A stretch of 64,000 nt of DNA from Ectorhizobium quercum (GTDB taxonomy: Bacteria > Pseudomonadota > Alphaproteobacteria > Rhizobiales > Rhizobiaceae). The position numbers and the translations under genes are program-made. Location: assembly GCF_026552795.1 (NCBI RefSeq), contig NZ_JANFPI010000012.1, positions 21,505-85,504 of the forward strand, written 5' to 3'. The notes beneath the pieces were generated by a model. The model was given only the letters and a program-made list of their open reading frames with translations, did not search any database and was not told where the DNA came from. This document shows positions 1-8,398 of the stretch, piece by piece. The first letter of the stretch is position 1. Each line of letters starts with the position of its first letter.

Positions 1-630
1 CAGCCCTCCAAGACCGACGGACCGGCCGCTCCGGCTGACGAAGAGCAGGCCGGCGAGCGCGACCAGCACGAGAAGCGCAATCGCCCGGAGCCAGAAGGCG
101 TCGATTTCCAGAATGCCGGCGACGCGCGGCGCCACGACCAGCGTCGCGAGCGCGCTGACGGACAGAAGGCCCAGACCGAAGGCCAGCGTGACGAAGGCGA
201 TGACGCGCGCCACATCGCCTGGCGACAGGCCGAAGCGGGAATAGGCCCTGAACCGGATCGCCCCGCCGCTGAGCGGTCCGAAGCCGACCGTGTTGCCGAC
301 CGCATAGGCGACGAAGGCGGTGACGGCGACGGAGGGAAACGGCAGCTTGCGGCCGATGTAATCGAGGGCGTTGGAATCGTAGAAGATCAGGGCCAGAAAG
401 CTCAGGCCCGTGAAAAGCACGGCAAGCGCGATGGAAACCCAGGACGTGTTCGACAGGGCGGCGAGCACATCCTGATAGCGCACCTCGGCGGTCAGGCGGT
501 AAACCCCGAACGCCACGAGCGTGAAAACCACAAGACTGACGGTGCCGAGTATGTAGAGCCTGTACGTCAGGAACAGCCGGGCGACACGCGACGCCCGATA
601 TTCCGCAGCCACCTTATGAGCATCCGCCAT
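1..630 (-). CDS. mprF: MprF-like lysylphosphatidylglycerol flippase/synthase, 5' part only
   Basis: The reverse strand is open for 210 codons from an ATG at 630 to the window edge, so the 3' end is missing. The visible part is a membrane protein with hydrophobic segments at about residues 17-36, 50-70 and 80-100. Around residues 100-125 it carries the conserved loop VGNTVGFGPLSGGAIRFRAY, typical of the N-terminal flippase domain of MprF (LpiA in rhizobia). Family knowledge: MprF adds lysine to phosphatidylglycerol and flips the lipid outward, protecting against cationic peptides and acid. The C-terminal synthase domain lies outside the window, so a flippase-only homologue cannot be excluded. 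Confidence 0.8.
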   Translation of the reverse strand, partial: MADAHKVAAEYRASRVARLFLTYRLYILGTVSLVVFTLVAFGVYRLTAEVRYQDVLAALSNTSWVSIALAVLFTGLSFLALIFYDSNALDYIGRKLPFPSVAVTAFVAYAVGNTVGFGPLSGGAIRFRAYSRFGLSPGDVARVIAFVTLAFGLGLLSVSALATLVVAPRVAGILEIDAFWLRAIALLVLVALAGLLFVSRSGRSVGLGGL

Positions 631-985
631 GTTCCGACCCGCCGAGACAACACCGGCATTCTAGCGCCGGATGCGGCAAATGTCGGGCGTTTTGCAGTTT
701 CAAGCAAAACGCAGTGTTACCGGTCGGAAAGCGCCCTCACAAGGGGCTTTGCGCGGCTGCGATTGCGCGCTCCCTTCCGCGCCGCCGACGACACCGGAGG
801 CCTGCCGAAGCCCGGCCGAGGCTTTTGCCGCATGTGCGTCTTTCAAGCACAACATGTCCTGAATTTACCGGTATGTTGCTCGCCGGTTCTAGGCTAGGCT
901 TTTTGCTGTCAGTCAAGACGCGCCCAGAAACCGGCCGTTTCAAGCGCCCACATTCCCGTTCCGTCGAGTTTCCGAGGTTTCATCA
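631..985. other. Intergenic region with one short hairpin
   Basis: This is 355 bases between the divergent mprF-like gene and the orphan permease. The short ORFs here have biased shadow-like composition and no recognisable motif. A hairpin at 728-750 (AAAGCGCCCT paired with AGGGGCTTT, one bulged base) is the only clear structure. The region should hold both divergent promoters, but no convincing -35/-10 pair was identified. Confidence 0.5.
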
Positions 986-1927
986 TTGTTAGTTCAGCGT
1001 GCCCTGACGACGATCGCTTCATTGACCGCCGTAACCGCGGTGTGGTGGCTGGTCGCGTCGCTTGAGATCGTCAACAGGGCGTTTTTCCCCGCGCCTCCGG
1101 AAGTGTGGGCCGCAGCCGTCGAAATGGCGCGCAGCGGCGTGCTGTGGAAGGATCTGGTCGTCTCGCTCGGCCGCGCCGCCACGGGCTTCGTCATCGGCAC
1201 GGTCCTCGGCATCTTTCTCGGCCTCATGACATCGCGGGTCAGGCTCATCAATGCTGCCCTGTCGCCGTTTCTGTCCGTCATCCGGCCGATCCCGTCCATC
1301 GCGCTCGTGCCGATCGCGATCGTCTGGTTCGGCATAGGCGAGGCCTCGAAATATTTCGTCATCAGCTACACGGTCTTCCTTGCCGTTTGGCTGAACACGC
1401 ATCACGGCATGTCGATGATCGCCGAGACGTATATCAAGGCGTCGCGCTCCCTCGGGGCGAGCCGCAGCCGTGAGTTCCTCGAAGTCGTCATTCCGGCCGC
1501 ATCGCCGCACATCATGGCCGGCATCCGCATTGCCGCGGCCGTCGCCTTTCTCAGTCTGGTGGCCGCCGAGCTGACGGGCGCATCGGCGGGCATCGGCTAC
1601 CGGCTCCAAGAGGCCAGGCAATATATCCGCGTCGACCGCATGTTCGTCAGCCTCATCGAACTTGGCGTCCTCGGCGCCCTTCTCGATGCCTCAAACGCTG
1701 CGACGCAGCCGGAAAAGCCTGACAGCCATTCGGCGAGGGCCGTCATCCGGCAGGGCCCGACATGGCAATTGCGTCTTCAATGGCGGCGGCCCGACGAGAG
1801 CGGGCTACGGGTCCGGCGCGCGATCCATTACGCCTCCCGTCGCCATGACGGAACGGAAATACAACCCATAATGGCATTTAACTTATTGGAAAAATTGACA
1901 TTTTTGGGAGTATTCATTTTCCATTAA
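986..1927 (+). CDS. Orphan SsuC/TauC-type ABC permease with aberrant C-terminus
   Basis: This is an inner-membrane permease of the nitrate/sulfonate/taurine (BPD_transp_1) family. It starts with TTG. The EAA-type loop near residues 150-175 (KASRSLGASRSREFLEVVIPAA) and flanking membrane helices are intact. Homology runs normally to about residue 236 (ELGVLGALLDA). The expected last ~20 basic residues are then replaced by about 75 residues of unrelated sequence. The neighbouring frame just after base 1683 reads QTLRRSRKS, which looks more like a normal permease tail, so a frameshift near 1682-1700 is likely. No ATPase or binding-protein gene is adjacent. It is probably a decaying remnant, or it shares subunits with the system at 11.3-14.1 kb. 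Confidence 0.7.
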   Translation: MLVQRALTTIASLTAVTAVWWLVASLEIVNRAFFPAPPEVWAAAVEMARSGVLWKDLVVSLGRAATGFVIGTVLGIFLGLMTSRVRLINAALSPFLSVIRPIPSIALVPIAIVWFGIGEASKYFVISYTVFLAVWLNTHHGMSMIAETYIKASRSLGASRSREFLEVVIPAASPHIMAGIRIAAAVAFLSLVAAELTGASAGIGYRLQEARQYIRVDRMFVSLIELGVLGALLDASNAATQPEKPDSHSARAVIRQGPTWQLRLQWRRPDESGLRVRRAIHYASRRHDGTEIQPIMAFNLLEKLTFLGVFIFH

Positions 1928-2173
1928 GTGAATTCTGGCTTCTTGGCGCCGCAAGACCGCCTCCCCTGGGAAACATGAACGTTTCCGGCGTGTGACCTCC
2001 CTTGTCGCTTCGATCCTCCCACGATTCAGCGGCAACGCACGCCTTCCTCCGGCCCCCCGGAATGTCCGCTCGATCCATCCGCTGGATCTCCTCCGACACT
2101 GGAAACCTGCACAATCTTCGGCGCGTTTCCGACAATCGCGATACCTCCCGATCGCCCCCCCATCGAGGTAATC

Positions 2174-4069
2174 ATGTCCTTTCTGCAGAATGCTGCAATC
2201 AAAACGAAAATCCTGACCCTGATCCTGCCTATATGCCTGATCGGGATGAGCAGCGCCGGCTACATGTCCGTGCGCTACAAGAACGCCGACACCGAATATT
2301 CGGACTTTCTCGCCGAGAACAATGTCGCGGCGCTCGGCACGTCCCAGGCGAGCCGCAATCTCATGGGGATCGTCTACAATGCCTATCAGGTTCTGGTGCT
2401 CCCGGAGACGTCGCCCGATCGGCAGGCCGCGCACGAGTCCTATGTTCTGAACATCAGCCGGCTGGCGGAGCGGCTCGAGAACGCAAAAACCGACATGCCC
2501 TCATGGTCTGCGGATCTGGACGGTTTTCAAGCGACGGTGAACGATATCGTCAAACTGACCGATGCCGCGATCGAGCTGGACAGCGCGGGGCGGATGGGCG
2601 ATGCGACCGCCGTGCTTGCACAGGCCGATACGCTGCTCACCAAAACCTCCACGGAGTGGCGCGACTGGCTCAACGCCCGCACGGACGACGTTCTGGCGGA
2701 AAGTAACCGCCTGACGGCCCAGACCAATGCCACGATCCTGTGGTCGCTCGGCCTGTCGGCGGTGGCGATGGCGCTGGGAGTCGTGCTGTCGCTGGTTATT
2801 TCCGCCAAGGGCATCACCGGGCCGATCCGGCTCCTGCGCGAGCGCATGGCCTCGCTGGCCGATGGCAGAACGGAAGAGGACATTCCCGGCAACGAGCGCC
2901 GCGACGAAGTCGGCGCGATGGCGAAAGCCGTGGAAGTATTCCGTGCCAACGCCGTCGAACGGGTGAGACTGGAAGAGGAAGCGATCGCCAACCGCAGCCT
3001 GTCCGAGCGCGAGCGCATCGCCCGGGAGGAGCAGAAGGCGAAGGAAGCGGCGGAACTGAAACGCGCCGTCGACTCGCTGGCCGAAGGGCTGGAACAATTG
3101 GCCGAGGGCAACGTCACCCACCGCATCGACCAGGCATTCGCCGGCGACCTGGACGGACTGCGCGCCAATTTCAACAACTCCGTCACCCGGTTGCACGAGA
3201 CGCTGAAGATCGTGGGTGCGACCGCCCGCAGCGTCAATGCAGGCTCGGACGAAATCCTCAGCGCAGCCGAAAACCTGTCGCGACGCACGGAGCAGCAGGC
3301 GGCTTCCGTGGAAGAAACGGCAGCGGCGCTCGAGCAGATCACCACGACCGTCCGGGATTCCAGCCGGCGCGCCCAGGAGGTGGGTCAACTGGTGAAGCAG
3401 GCCCGCGATGGCGCGGAGCGCTCCGGCGAGGTCATGCACGATGCCGTCGAGGCGATGACCGCCATCGAAACCTCGTCGCAGGAGATCAGCAACATCATCG
3501 CCGTCATTGACGAGATCGCCTTCCAGACCAATCTTCTCGCGCTGAATGCGGGTGTCGAGGCCGCTCGCGCGGGTGAGGCCGGCAAGGGCTTCGCCGTCGT
3601 CGCCCAGGAGGTGCGCGAGCTTGCACAACGCTCGGCCAATGCCGCAAAGGAGATCAAGGCGCTCATCAACACTTCGGGCGAACAGGTGCGCAACGGCGTG
3701 ACCCTCGTCGGCAATACGGGCACGGCCCTCGAAACCATCGTCAAGGAGGTTCGCGAGATCAGCCAGCACGTCACCGCCATCGTCGAATCCTCCCAGGAAC
3801 AGGCCGTGGGTCTTCACCAGATCAACACCGCCGTGAACACGATGGACCAGGGCACGCAGCAGAACGCGGCGATGGTGGAACAGACGACGGCTGCCACGCA
3901 CACGCTTGCACGGGAAGCTGCGTCGCTGGCGCAATTGCTGTCGCAGTTCAACCTCGGCGAACAGGCCGCTGCGACCCGCCCCAGGGCCGCCAGCGCATCC
4001 AGCGCGCCCGTCGCCTCGCCGGCGCGCGCACTCGGCCGCAAGATTGCGTCCGCCATCGGCGCACGCTGA
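2174..4069 (+). CDS. Methyl-accepting chemotaxis protein
   Basis: This is a 631-residue chemoreceptor. A membrane segment at about residues 10-30, a helical periplasmic region of about 155 residues (four-helix-bundle type) and a second membrane segment at about 188-211 are followed by two HAMP units (about 212-262 and 295-345). The cytoplasmic signalling domain contains the hairpin-tip motif DEIAFQTNLLALNAGVEAAR and coiled-coil methylation regions. No CheR-binding pentapeptide is visible at the C-terminus (ends SAIGAR). A ribosome-binding sequence (GAGGTAATC) precedes the ATG. It is monocistronic, with a strong terminator behind it. The ligand is unknown. Proximity to sulfur-compound genes only hints at what it senses. 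Confidence 0.93.
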   Translation: MSFLQNAAIKTKILTLILPICLIGMSSAGYMSVRYKNADTEYSDFLAENNVAALGTSQASRNLMGIVYNAYQVLVLPETSPDRQAAHESYVLNISRLAERLENAKTDMPSWSADLDGFQATVNDIVKLTDAAIELDSAGRMGDATAVLAQADTLLTKTSTEWRDWLNARTDDVLAESNRLTAQTNATILWSLGLSAVAMALGVVLSLVISAKGITGPIRLLRERMASLADGRTEEDIPGNERRDEVGAMAKAVEVFRANAVERVRLEEEAIANRSLSERERIAREEQKAKEAAELKRAVDSLAEGLEQLAEGNVTHRIDQAFAGDLDGLRANFNNSVTRLHETLKIVGATARSVNAGSDEILSAAENLSRRTEQQAASVEETAAALEQITTTVRDSSRRAQEVGQLVKQARDGAERSGEVMHDAVEAMTAIETSSQEISNIIAVIDEIAFQTNLLALNAGVEAARAGEAGKGFAVVAQEVRELAQRSANAAKEIKALINTSGEQVRNGVTLVGNTGTALETIVKEVREISQHVTAIVESSQEQAVGLHQINTAVNTMDQGTQQNAAMVEQTTAATHTLAREAASLAQLLSQFNLGEQAAATRPRAASASSAPVASPARALGRKIASAIGAR

Positions 4070-4108
4070 GCCGGCGCCGAAACGTCACAGGCTGACGTCA
4101 TGGCCTGC

Positions 4109-4138
4109 GTGCCGCCCGGTTTCCGGGCGGCACCTTTT
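4109..4138 (+). terminator. Rho-independent terminator of the chemoreceptor gene
   Basis: A perfect 11-bp stem (GTGCCGCCCGG / CCGGGCGGCAC) with a TTT loop is followed by CTTTT. It lies between two convergent genes and has its T-run on the + strand. Confidence 0.88.
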
Positions 4139-4143
4139 CCCGA

Positions 4144-5097
4144 TCACCGCGCAACCGGGGCCGTCAGGTAACGTTCGCCGGTATCCGGCAACAGCACGAC
4201 AATCGTTTTACCCTCATTTTCCGGACGTCGGGCGAGCAGGGTTGCGGCATACAGCGTGGCGCCGGAGGAAATGCCGGCGAGAATGCCCTCCTCTGCCGCC
4301 AATGCCCGCGCCGTCCGGCGGGCGTCCGGTGTGTTCAGGGCGATCACCTCGTCGACCACGCCAGCATCGAAATTGTCCGGCAGGCGCACCGGCTCCACCT
4401 CCGTCACCTTGTGGACGCCGTCGATCTGGTCCGGATAGGGATTTTCCTCCGTCGGGAGCGACTCTTCCGCGGGCTCTGCCACCACCACACGCACCCCGGG
4501 CTTCTGCGACTTCAGGAAGCGGCCGACGCCGGAGATCGTTCCGCCCGTGCCGACGGCCGCGACGAAGACATCGACGGCCCCGTCCGTATCGCGCCAGATT
4601 TCCGGACCGGTCGTTTCGAAATGGGTGCGCGGATTGGCCGGATTGGCGAGCTGGTCGGTGAAATAGGCGCCCGGATTCTCGTCTTGCACGCGCGCCGTGA
4701 TCTTTTCGAGCGCAAGCGGATCGAGAAAGAAGGCGTTTTCCACCGGCACGACCTCGGCGCCGTACTGTTGCAGAAGACGGATCTTGTCGGCGCTGATATT
4801 GTCGCTCGCGTAGAATTTGGCCTTGTAGCCGCGCGATGCCGCGATGGCCGCAAGCCCGATGCCGGTGTTGCCGCTCGTCACGTCGACGATGGTATCGCCG
4901 GGTTTCAGCAGGCCGCGCTCCTCGGCATCGCGGATGATGGACCATGAAATGCGATCCTTCACGCTGCCGGCCGGATTGAAATACTCGATCTTGCCGAGAA
5001 GACGGGCGGCGAGATTGCGATTCCGGCAGTAGCGATGGAGTTCGAAAAGCGGCGTGTTGCCGATCAGTTCGAAAAGTTCGTTATAGATCCTGCCCAC
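4144..5097 (-). CDS. cysK: Cysteine synthase (O-acetylserine sulfhydrylase) family protein
   Basis: This is a fold-type II PLP enzyme that makes cysteine from O-acetylserine and sulfide. The PLP lysine lies in AGSVKDR near residue 47, the substrate loop is TSGNTGIGL, the phosphate-binding glycine loop is GTGGTISGVG, and SSGAT lies near the C-terminus. The GTG at 5097 is chosen because AAGGA lies about seven bases upstream. A TTG at 5112 gives five extra residues. At about 317 residues the length is normal for CysK. Its partners downstream on the chromosome are flavin monooxygenases that release sulfite from organosulfur compounds, so it probably assimilates the sulfur they set free. A cystathionine beta-synthase-like role is less likely. 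Confidence 0.88.
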   Translation of the reverse strand: MGRIYNELFELIGNTPLFELHRYCRNRNLAARLLGKIEYFNPAGSVKDRISWSIIRDAEERGLLKPGDTIVDVTSGNTGIGLAAIAASRGYKAKFYASDNISADKIRLLQQYGAEVVPVENAFFLDPLALEKITARVQDENPGAYFTDQLANPANPRTHFETTGPEIWRDTDGAVDVFVAAVGTGGTISGVGRFLKSQKPGVRVVVAEPAEESLPTEENPYPDQIDGVHKVTEVEPVRLPDNFDAGVVDEVIALNTPDARRTARALAAEEGILAGISSGATLYAATLLARRPENEGKTIVVLLPDTGERYLTAPVAR

Positions 5098-5258
5098 GGC
5101 GGGTTCCTTCAATATCCTGGCGGTTGACTTTCACGCGGGTTTACCGCGCGCCGTGACCGGATGCCGTTCAGGCAGCAATTGCCGCCAGATCGGGTCGTGC
5201 GGGAAATGCAGGCTTTCGACCATCGTCCGGTCCTGTTCCGACTTCGCAGGACAGCTTA

Positions 5259-5281
5259 TTGTCTATAATTATCATATACAA
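5259..5281. promoter_or_regulatory. AT-rich imperfect palindrome upstream of cysK
   Basis: TTGTCTATA and TATACAA flank a seven-base spacer in an otherwise GC-rich 240-base gap. It lies about 165 bases upstream of the cysK start, between cysK and the end of the monooxygenase gene. The position and composition suggest a promoter or a LysR-type (CysB-like) operator. The regulator is inferred, not shown. Confidence 0.4.
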
Positions 5282-5355
5282 AGCAGGTTATTCCATTTGT
5301 CCGGGCGCCGGCCGAATTTCTTCTCGGCGCCCACCGGGCGGGATCGTCTGTCGTC

Positions 5356-6720
5356 TCAGCCGGAATAGCGGAAAGCCTGAACAGGATGGCGGGCCGGAAG
5401 CCGGTCGCCCTCGCCGAACAGCTTGTGGCGCAGCGAACCTTCCGTATAGGCCGTCTTGAACCGGCCCCGGTTCTGAAGCTCGGGAACGACGATGTCGATG
5501 AAGTCCTCGTAGCTCTCCGGCGTCACGATGCGGGTCAGGTTGAAGCCGTCGATATCGGCCTCGTCGACCCAGGATTCCAGCTCGTCGGCAATCGTCGCCG
5601 CGTCACCCGCCAGCGCCGGATAGCGCCCGCCGAGCGCCATTTCGGACAGCAGTTGCCGCCGCGTCAGCCCGCGCTGCTTCGCATGTTCCGTGGCCGACTG
5701 GATGGCGTTTGTGGGGCCGTAGGGAATGACCTCGTCGAGACCGTATTTCCCGAAATCGATGCCGGTCGAGGCGGAGAAATGCGTCAGCGCCGCCTCGGGG
5801 CTTGCATGGCGCTTGTACTCCGCAAGCTTCTCCTCCGCCGCCTGCCGGCTGCGATCCGGGACGACGGCGATGCCGAGGATGATCTTCACGTCGCCGGGCC
5901 GTCGTCCGGCGGCCACGGCCTGCTCACGGATGCTTTGCACGGCCGCACGCGTCGCCTGCTTGTCGCGCCCAAAGATGAAGACGCATTCGGCATGGCGGGC
6001 GGCGAACTGCTTGCCGCGCGTCGATGTGCCGGCCTGATAAAGAACCGGCGTGCGCTGGCGCGAGGGTTCGCTGAGGTGATAGCCCTCGACCTGATAGAAC
6101 TCGCCCTTGTGGGAGATGGGGCGCACTCTGGACGGATCGGCGAAACGGCGGACCTCCCTGTCGCGCAGTACGGCATCGTCCGCCCAGCTTCCTTCCCAGA
6201 GCTTGTAGAGCACCTCCAGATACTCGTCGGCCTGATCGTAGCGCCGGTCGTGCAGGTGAAGCCCCGCCTGGCCGGTGGCGCGGGCCGCGCTGTCGAGATA
6301 GCCGGTGACGATGTTCCAGCCGATGCGGCCACGCGTCAGGTGATCGAGCGTCGAGAAGCGCCGCGCGAACGTATAGGGCTGCTCGCTGTTGACGTTGACG
6401 GTGATGCCGAAGCCGAGGTTCCGCGTCACCGCCGCCATAGCCGAAACGAGCAGGGTCGGGTCGTTGACCGGAAGCTGCACGGATTCGCGCAGCGTCACGT
6501 CGACATTGCCCTGATAGACGTCGTAGACCCCGACGATATCGGCGATGAACAGGCCATCGAACAGGCCGCGCTCCAGCGTCGCGGCCAGCGAGGTCCAGTA
6601 TTCCAGCGTGTTGTAATCGACGGACGTGTCGCGCGGGTGGGTCCACAGGCCATGATTGATGTGGCCGACGCAATTCATGTTGAAGGCGTTGAGGACGATC
6701 TTCTTTTTCGGGGTGGACAT
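5356..6720 (-). CDS. NtaA/SnaA/DszA-type FMNH2-dependent monooxygenase
   Basis: This is a bacterial-luciferase-like (LLM) flavin monooxygenase of 454 residues, the usual size of the nitrilotriacetate/dibenzothiophene-sulfone monooxygenase branch. Family-typical stretches are NMNCVGHINHGLW near the N-terminus, SEQPYTFARRFSTLDHLTRGR in the middle, GRIGWNIVTGYLDSAAR, and SPSR-like and LYQAGTSTRG segments. The ATG at 6720 is chosen because GAGGAGAAACC lies just before it. The longer open frame to 7005 reads non-coding-like sequence. It needs reduced FMN from a separate reductase, which is not in the window. With SsuD and CysK nearby, an organosulfur substrate (sulfone, sulfonate or sulfoxide) is the best guess. 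Confidence 0.85.
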   Translation of the reverse strand: MSTPKKKIVLNAFNMNCVGHINHGLWTHPRDTSVDYNTLEYWTSLAATLERGLFDGLFIADIVGVYDVYQGNVDVTLRESVQLPVNDPTLLVSAMAAVTRNLGFGITVNVNSEQPYTFARRFSTLDHLTRGRIGWNIVTGYLDSAARATGQAGLHLHDRRYDQADEYLEVLYKLWEGSWADDAVLRDREVRRFADPSRVRPISHKGEFYQVEGYHLSEPSRQRTPVLYQAGTSTRGKQFAARHAECVFIFGRDKQATRAAVQSIREQAVAAGRRPGDVKIILGIAVVPDRSRQAAEEKLAEYKRHASPEAALTHFSASTGIDFGKYGLDEVIPYGPTNAIQSATEHAKQRGLTRRQLLSEMALGGRYPALAGDAATIADELESWVDEADIDGFNLTRIVTPESYEDFIDIVVPELQNRGRFKTAYTEGSLRHKLFGEGDRLPARHPVQAFRYSG

Positions 6721-7016
6721 GGTTTCTCCTCGGCCTCGGGAAGGCGGGACCGGCGAACCCGCAGCGGCTGTTGGCCGGCAGCGGCACAATCGCCGTTCAA
6801 CCAACCATAAATCCGCTGTCTCTTCGATACATTCCGTTTCGTTTGTCGCAAGCGATGGAGAATTGTTTTTCGTCAACCGGCCCGTGGCCGGGCGCGCCAT
6901 CCCTGCATCGCAAGCGGACATGCGGGCGGGGTGAAAACGGAAAAGCGCCGGCGGGCCGGCGGGAAGATACGTCCCCGCGCCGAGGTGACGCGTTTTCGCG
7001 CTCATGTGCCCCTTCA

Positions 7017-7029
7017 GAAGTTAAACTTC
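7017..7029. promoter_or_regulatory. 13-bp perfect palindrome in divergent monooxygenase promoter
   Basis: GAAGTTAAACTTC is perfectly symmetric and lies between the divergent NtaA-like and SsuD-like genes, about 135 bases upstream of the latter. It could bind a regulator of both sulfur genes. The regulator is not identifiable. Confidence 0.35.
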
Positions 7030-7163
7030 CGCGAGCGGGACAAAATTAGAATGCGATTCCTTAGTGGTCCGGCCGAATGGGCTATCTTCTGGACAGAGGA
7101 TGCGCGGGCCGGTGTCGAGGCTGCGGGCGCATCGGCCATCGAATTCGAAAAGGACCCTTTCCC

Positions 7164-8333
7164 ATGCCCGGAACCGACAAACCTCTGGATTTCCTGTGGT
7201 TCATTCCCTCATCCGGCGACGGCGCCTATCTCGGAACGGATGATCTGAGCCGTCCTGCCGATCCGGGCTATTTCGCCGAGATCGCGAAGGCCGCCGACCG
7301 GCTCGGCTATTCCGGCGTCCTGATTCCGACGGGCGCAGCCTGTGAGGAATCCTTCGTTCTCGCCGCCAATCTCGCCGCACACACCGAGAAGCTCAAATTC
7401 CTGGTGGCCATCCGTCCGGGCACCGCCTCCCCGGCCTATTATGCCCGCCTCGCCTCGACGCTCGACCGGGTGTCACACGGGCGCCTGCTGCTGAACATCG
7501 TCGTCGGCGGCAGCGCGCAGGAACTGGCCGGCGACGGCATCTTCCTGCCGCATGACGAGCGCTACGACCATGCGGACGAATTCTTCCAGGTCTTCAACCA
7601 GTTGATCGAAACGGGAAGCGCCCATCTCGACGGGAAATACATCAAAGCGCACCATGCGACCCTCGGCGTGCCGCCGGTGCAGGAACCGCGCCCGCCGATC
7701 TATTTCGGCGGCTCTTCCGACGCGGCAATCGATTTTTCCGCCGGCATCATCGACAAGTACCTGACCTGGGGCGAGCCGCCGGAGCAGGTGGCGGAAAAGA
7801 TCGGCCGGGTGCGGGCCGCCGCTGCCGCCAAGGGGCGCAGGGTCACGTTCGGCATCCGCCTGCATTTCATCGTCCGCGAGACGGACGAGGAAGCCTGGGA
7901 GGCCGCCGACCGCCTCATCTCCCGCCTGTCGGACGACACGATCGACGCCGCGCAGAAAATCTTCCGCGACAACTCCGATTCGGTCGGGCAAGCCCGCATG
8001 GTCGCGCTGCATAACGGCCGGCGCGACAAGCTGGAAGTGTCTCCGAACCTGTGGGCCGGCATCGGCCTGGTGCGCTCCGGCGCGGGCACGGCGCTGGTCG
8101 GCTCGCCGGCAACGGTCGCCGCCCGCCTCCGGGAATATCAGGCACTCGGCATCGATACGGTGATCGCATCGGGCTATCCGCATCTGGAGGAAGCCTATCG
8201 CGTGTCCGAACTCCTGTTCCCGGAACTCGGCCTTGCCGGCCCGCGCAACCCGATCCGTTCGTCCTTCGGCGAAAAGCAGGTGTTCGGCGGCGGCGGCCAT
8301 GCCGGCAATATCCGCAGCGCAGCCGGATCCTGA
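7164..8333 (+). CDS. ssuD: SsuD-type alkanesulfonate monooxygenase
   Basis: This is an FMNH2-dependent alkanesulfonate monooxygenase that cleaves C-S bonds and releases sulfite and an aldehyde. At 389 residues it is family length. The active-site segment TGAACEES keeps the cysteine conserved in SsuD. LLLNIVVGGS and the C-terminal signature GIDTVIASGYPHLEEAYR are present. The ATG at 7164 is supported by AAAAGGA upstream. No dedicated flavin reductase (SsuE) is visible nearby. It is followed after 65 bases by the FAD-binding protein gene, possibly co-transcribed. Divergent from the NtaA-like gene. Confidence 0.9.
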   Translation: MPGTDKPLDFLWFIPSSGDGAYLGTDDLSRPADPGYFAEIAKAADRLGYSGVLIPTGAACEESFVLAANLAAHTEKLKFLVAIRPGTASPAYYARLASTLDRVSHGRLLLNIVVGGSAQELAGDGIFLPHDERYDHADEFFQVFNQLIETGSAHLDGKYIKAHHATLGVPPVQEPRPPIYFGGSSDAAIDFSAGIIDKYLTWGEPPEQVAEKIGRVRAAAAAKGRRVTFGIRLHFIVRETDEEAWEAADRLISRLSDDTIDAAQKIFRDNSDSVGQARMVALHNGRRDKLEVSPNLWAGIGLVRSGAGTALVGSPATVAARLREYQALGIDTVIASGYPHLEEAYRVSELLFPELGLAGPRNPIRSSFGEKQVFGGGGHAGNIRSAAGS

Positions 8334-8398
8334 TCCACCGGTTTCCCATGTCTTGAGTCCGCCGGAGAGACGCTTCCGGCAACAGCAGGAGGCGGTTC

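Noticed and set aside
2501..3934. 477-codon antisense frame within the chemoreceptor gene
   Set aside because: Antisense of the conserved chemoreceptor signalling domain; biased composition and no motif.
5356..7005. N-terminal extension of the NtaA-like monooxygenase to 7005
   Set aside because: The extra 95 residues look non-coding, while ATG 6720 has a strong ribosome-binding site and matches the usual family start.
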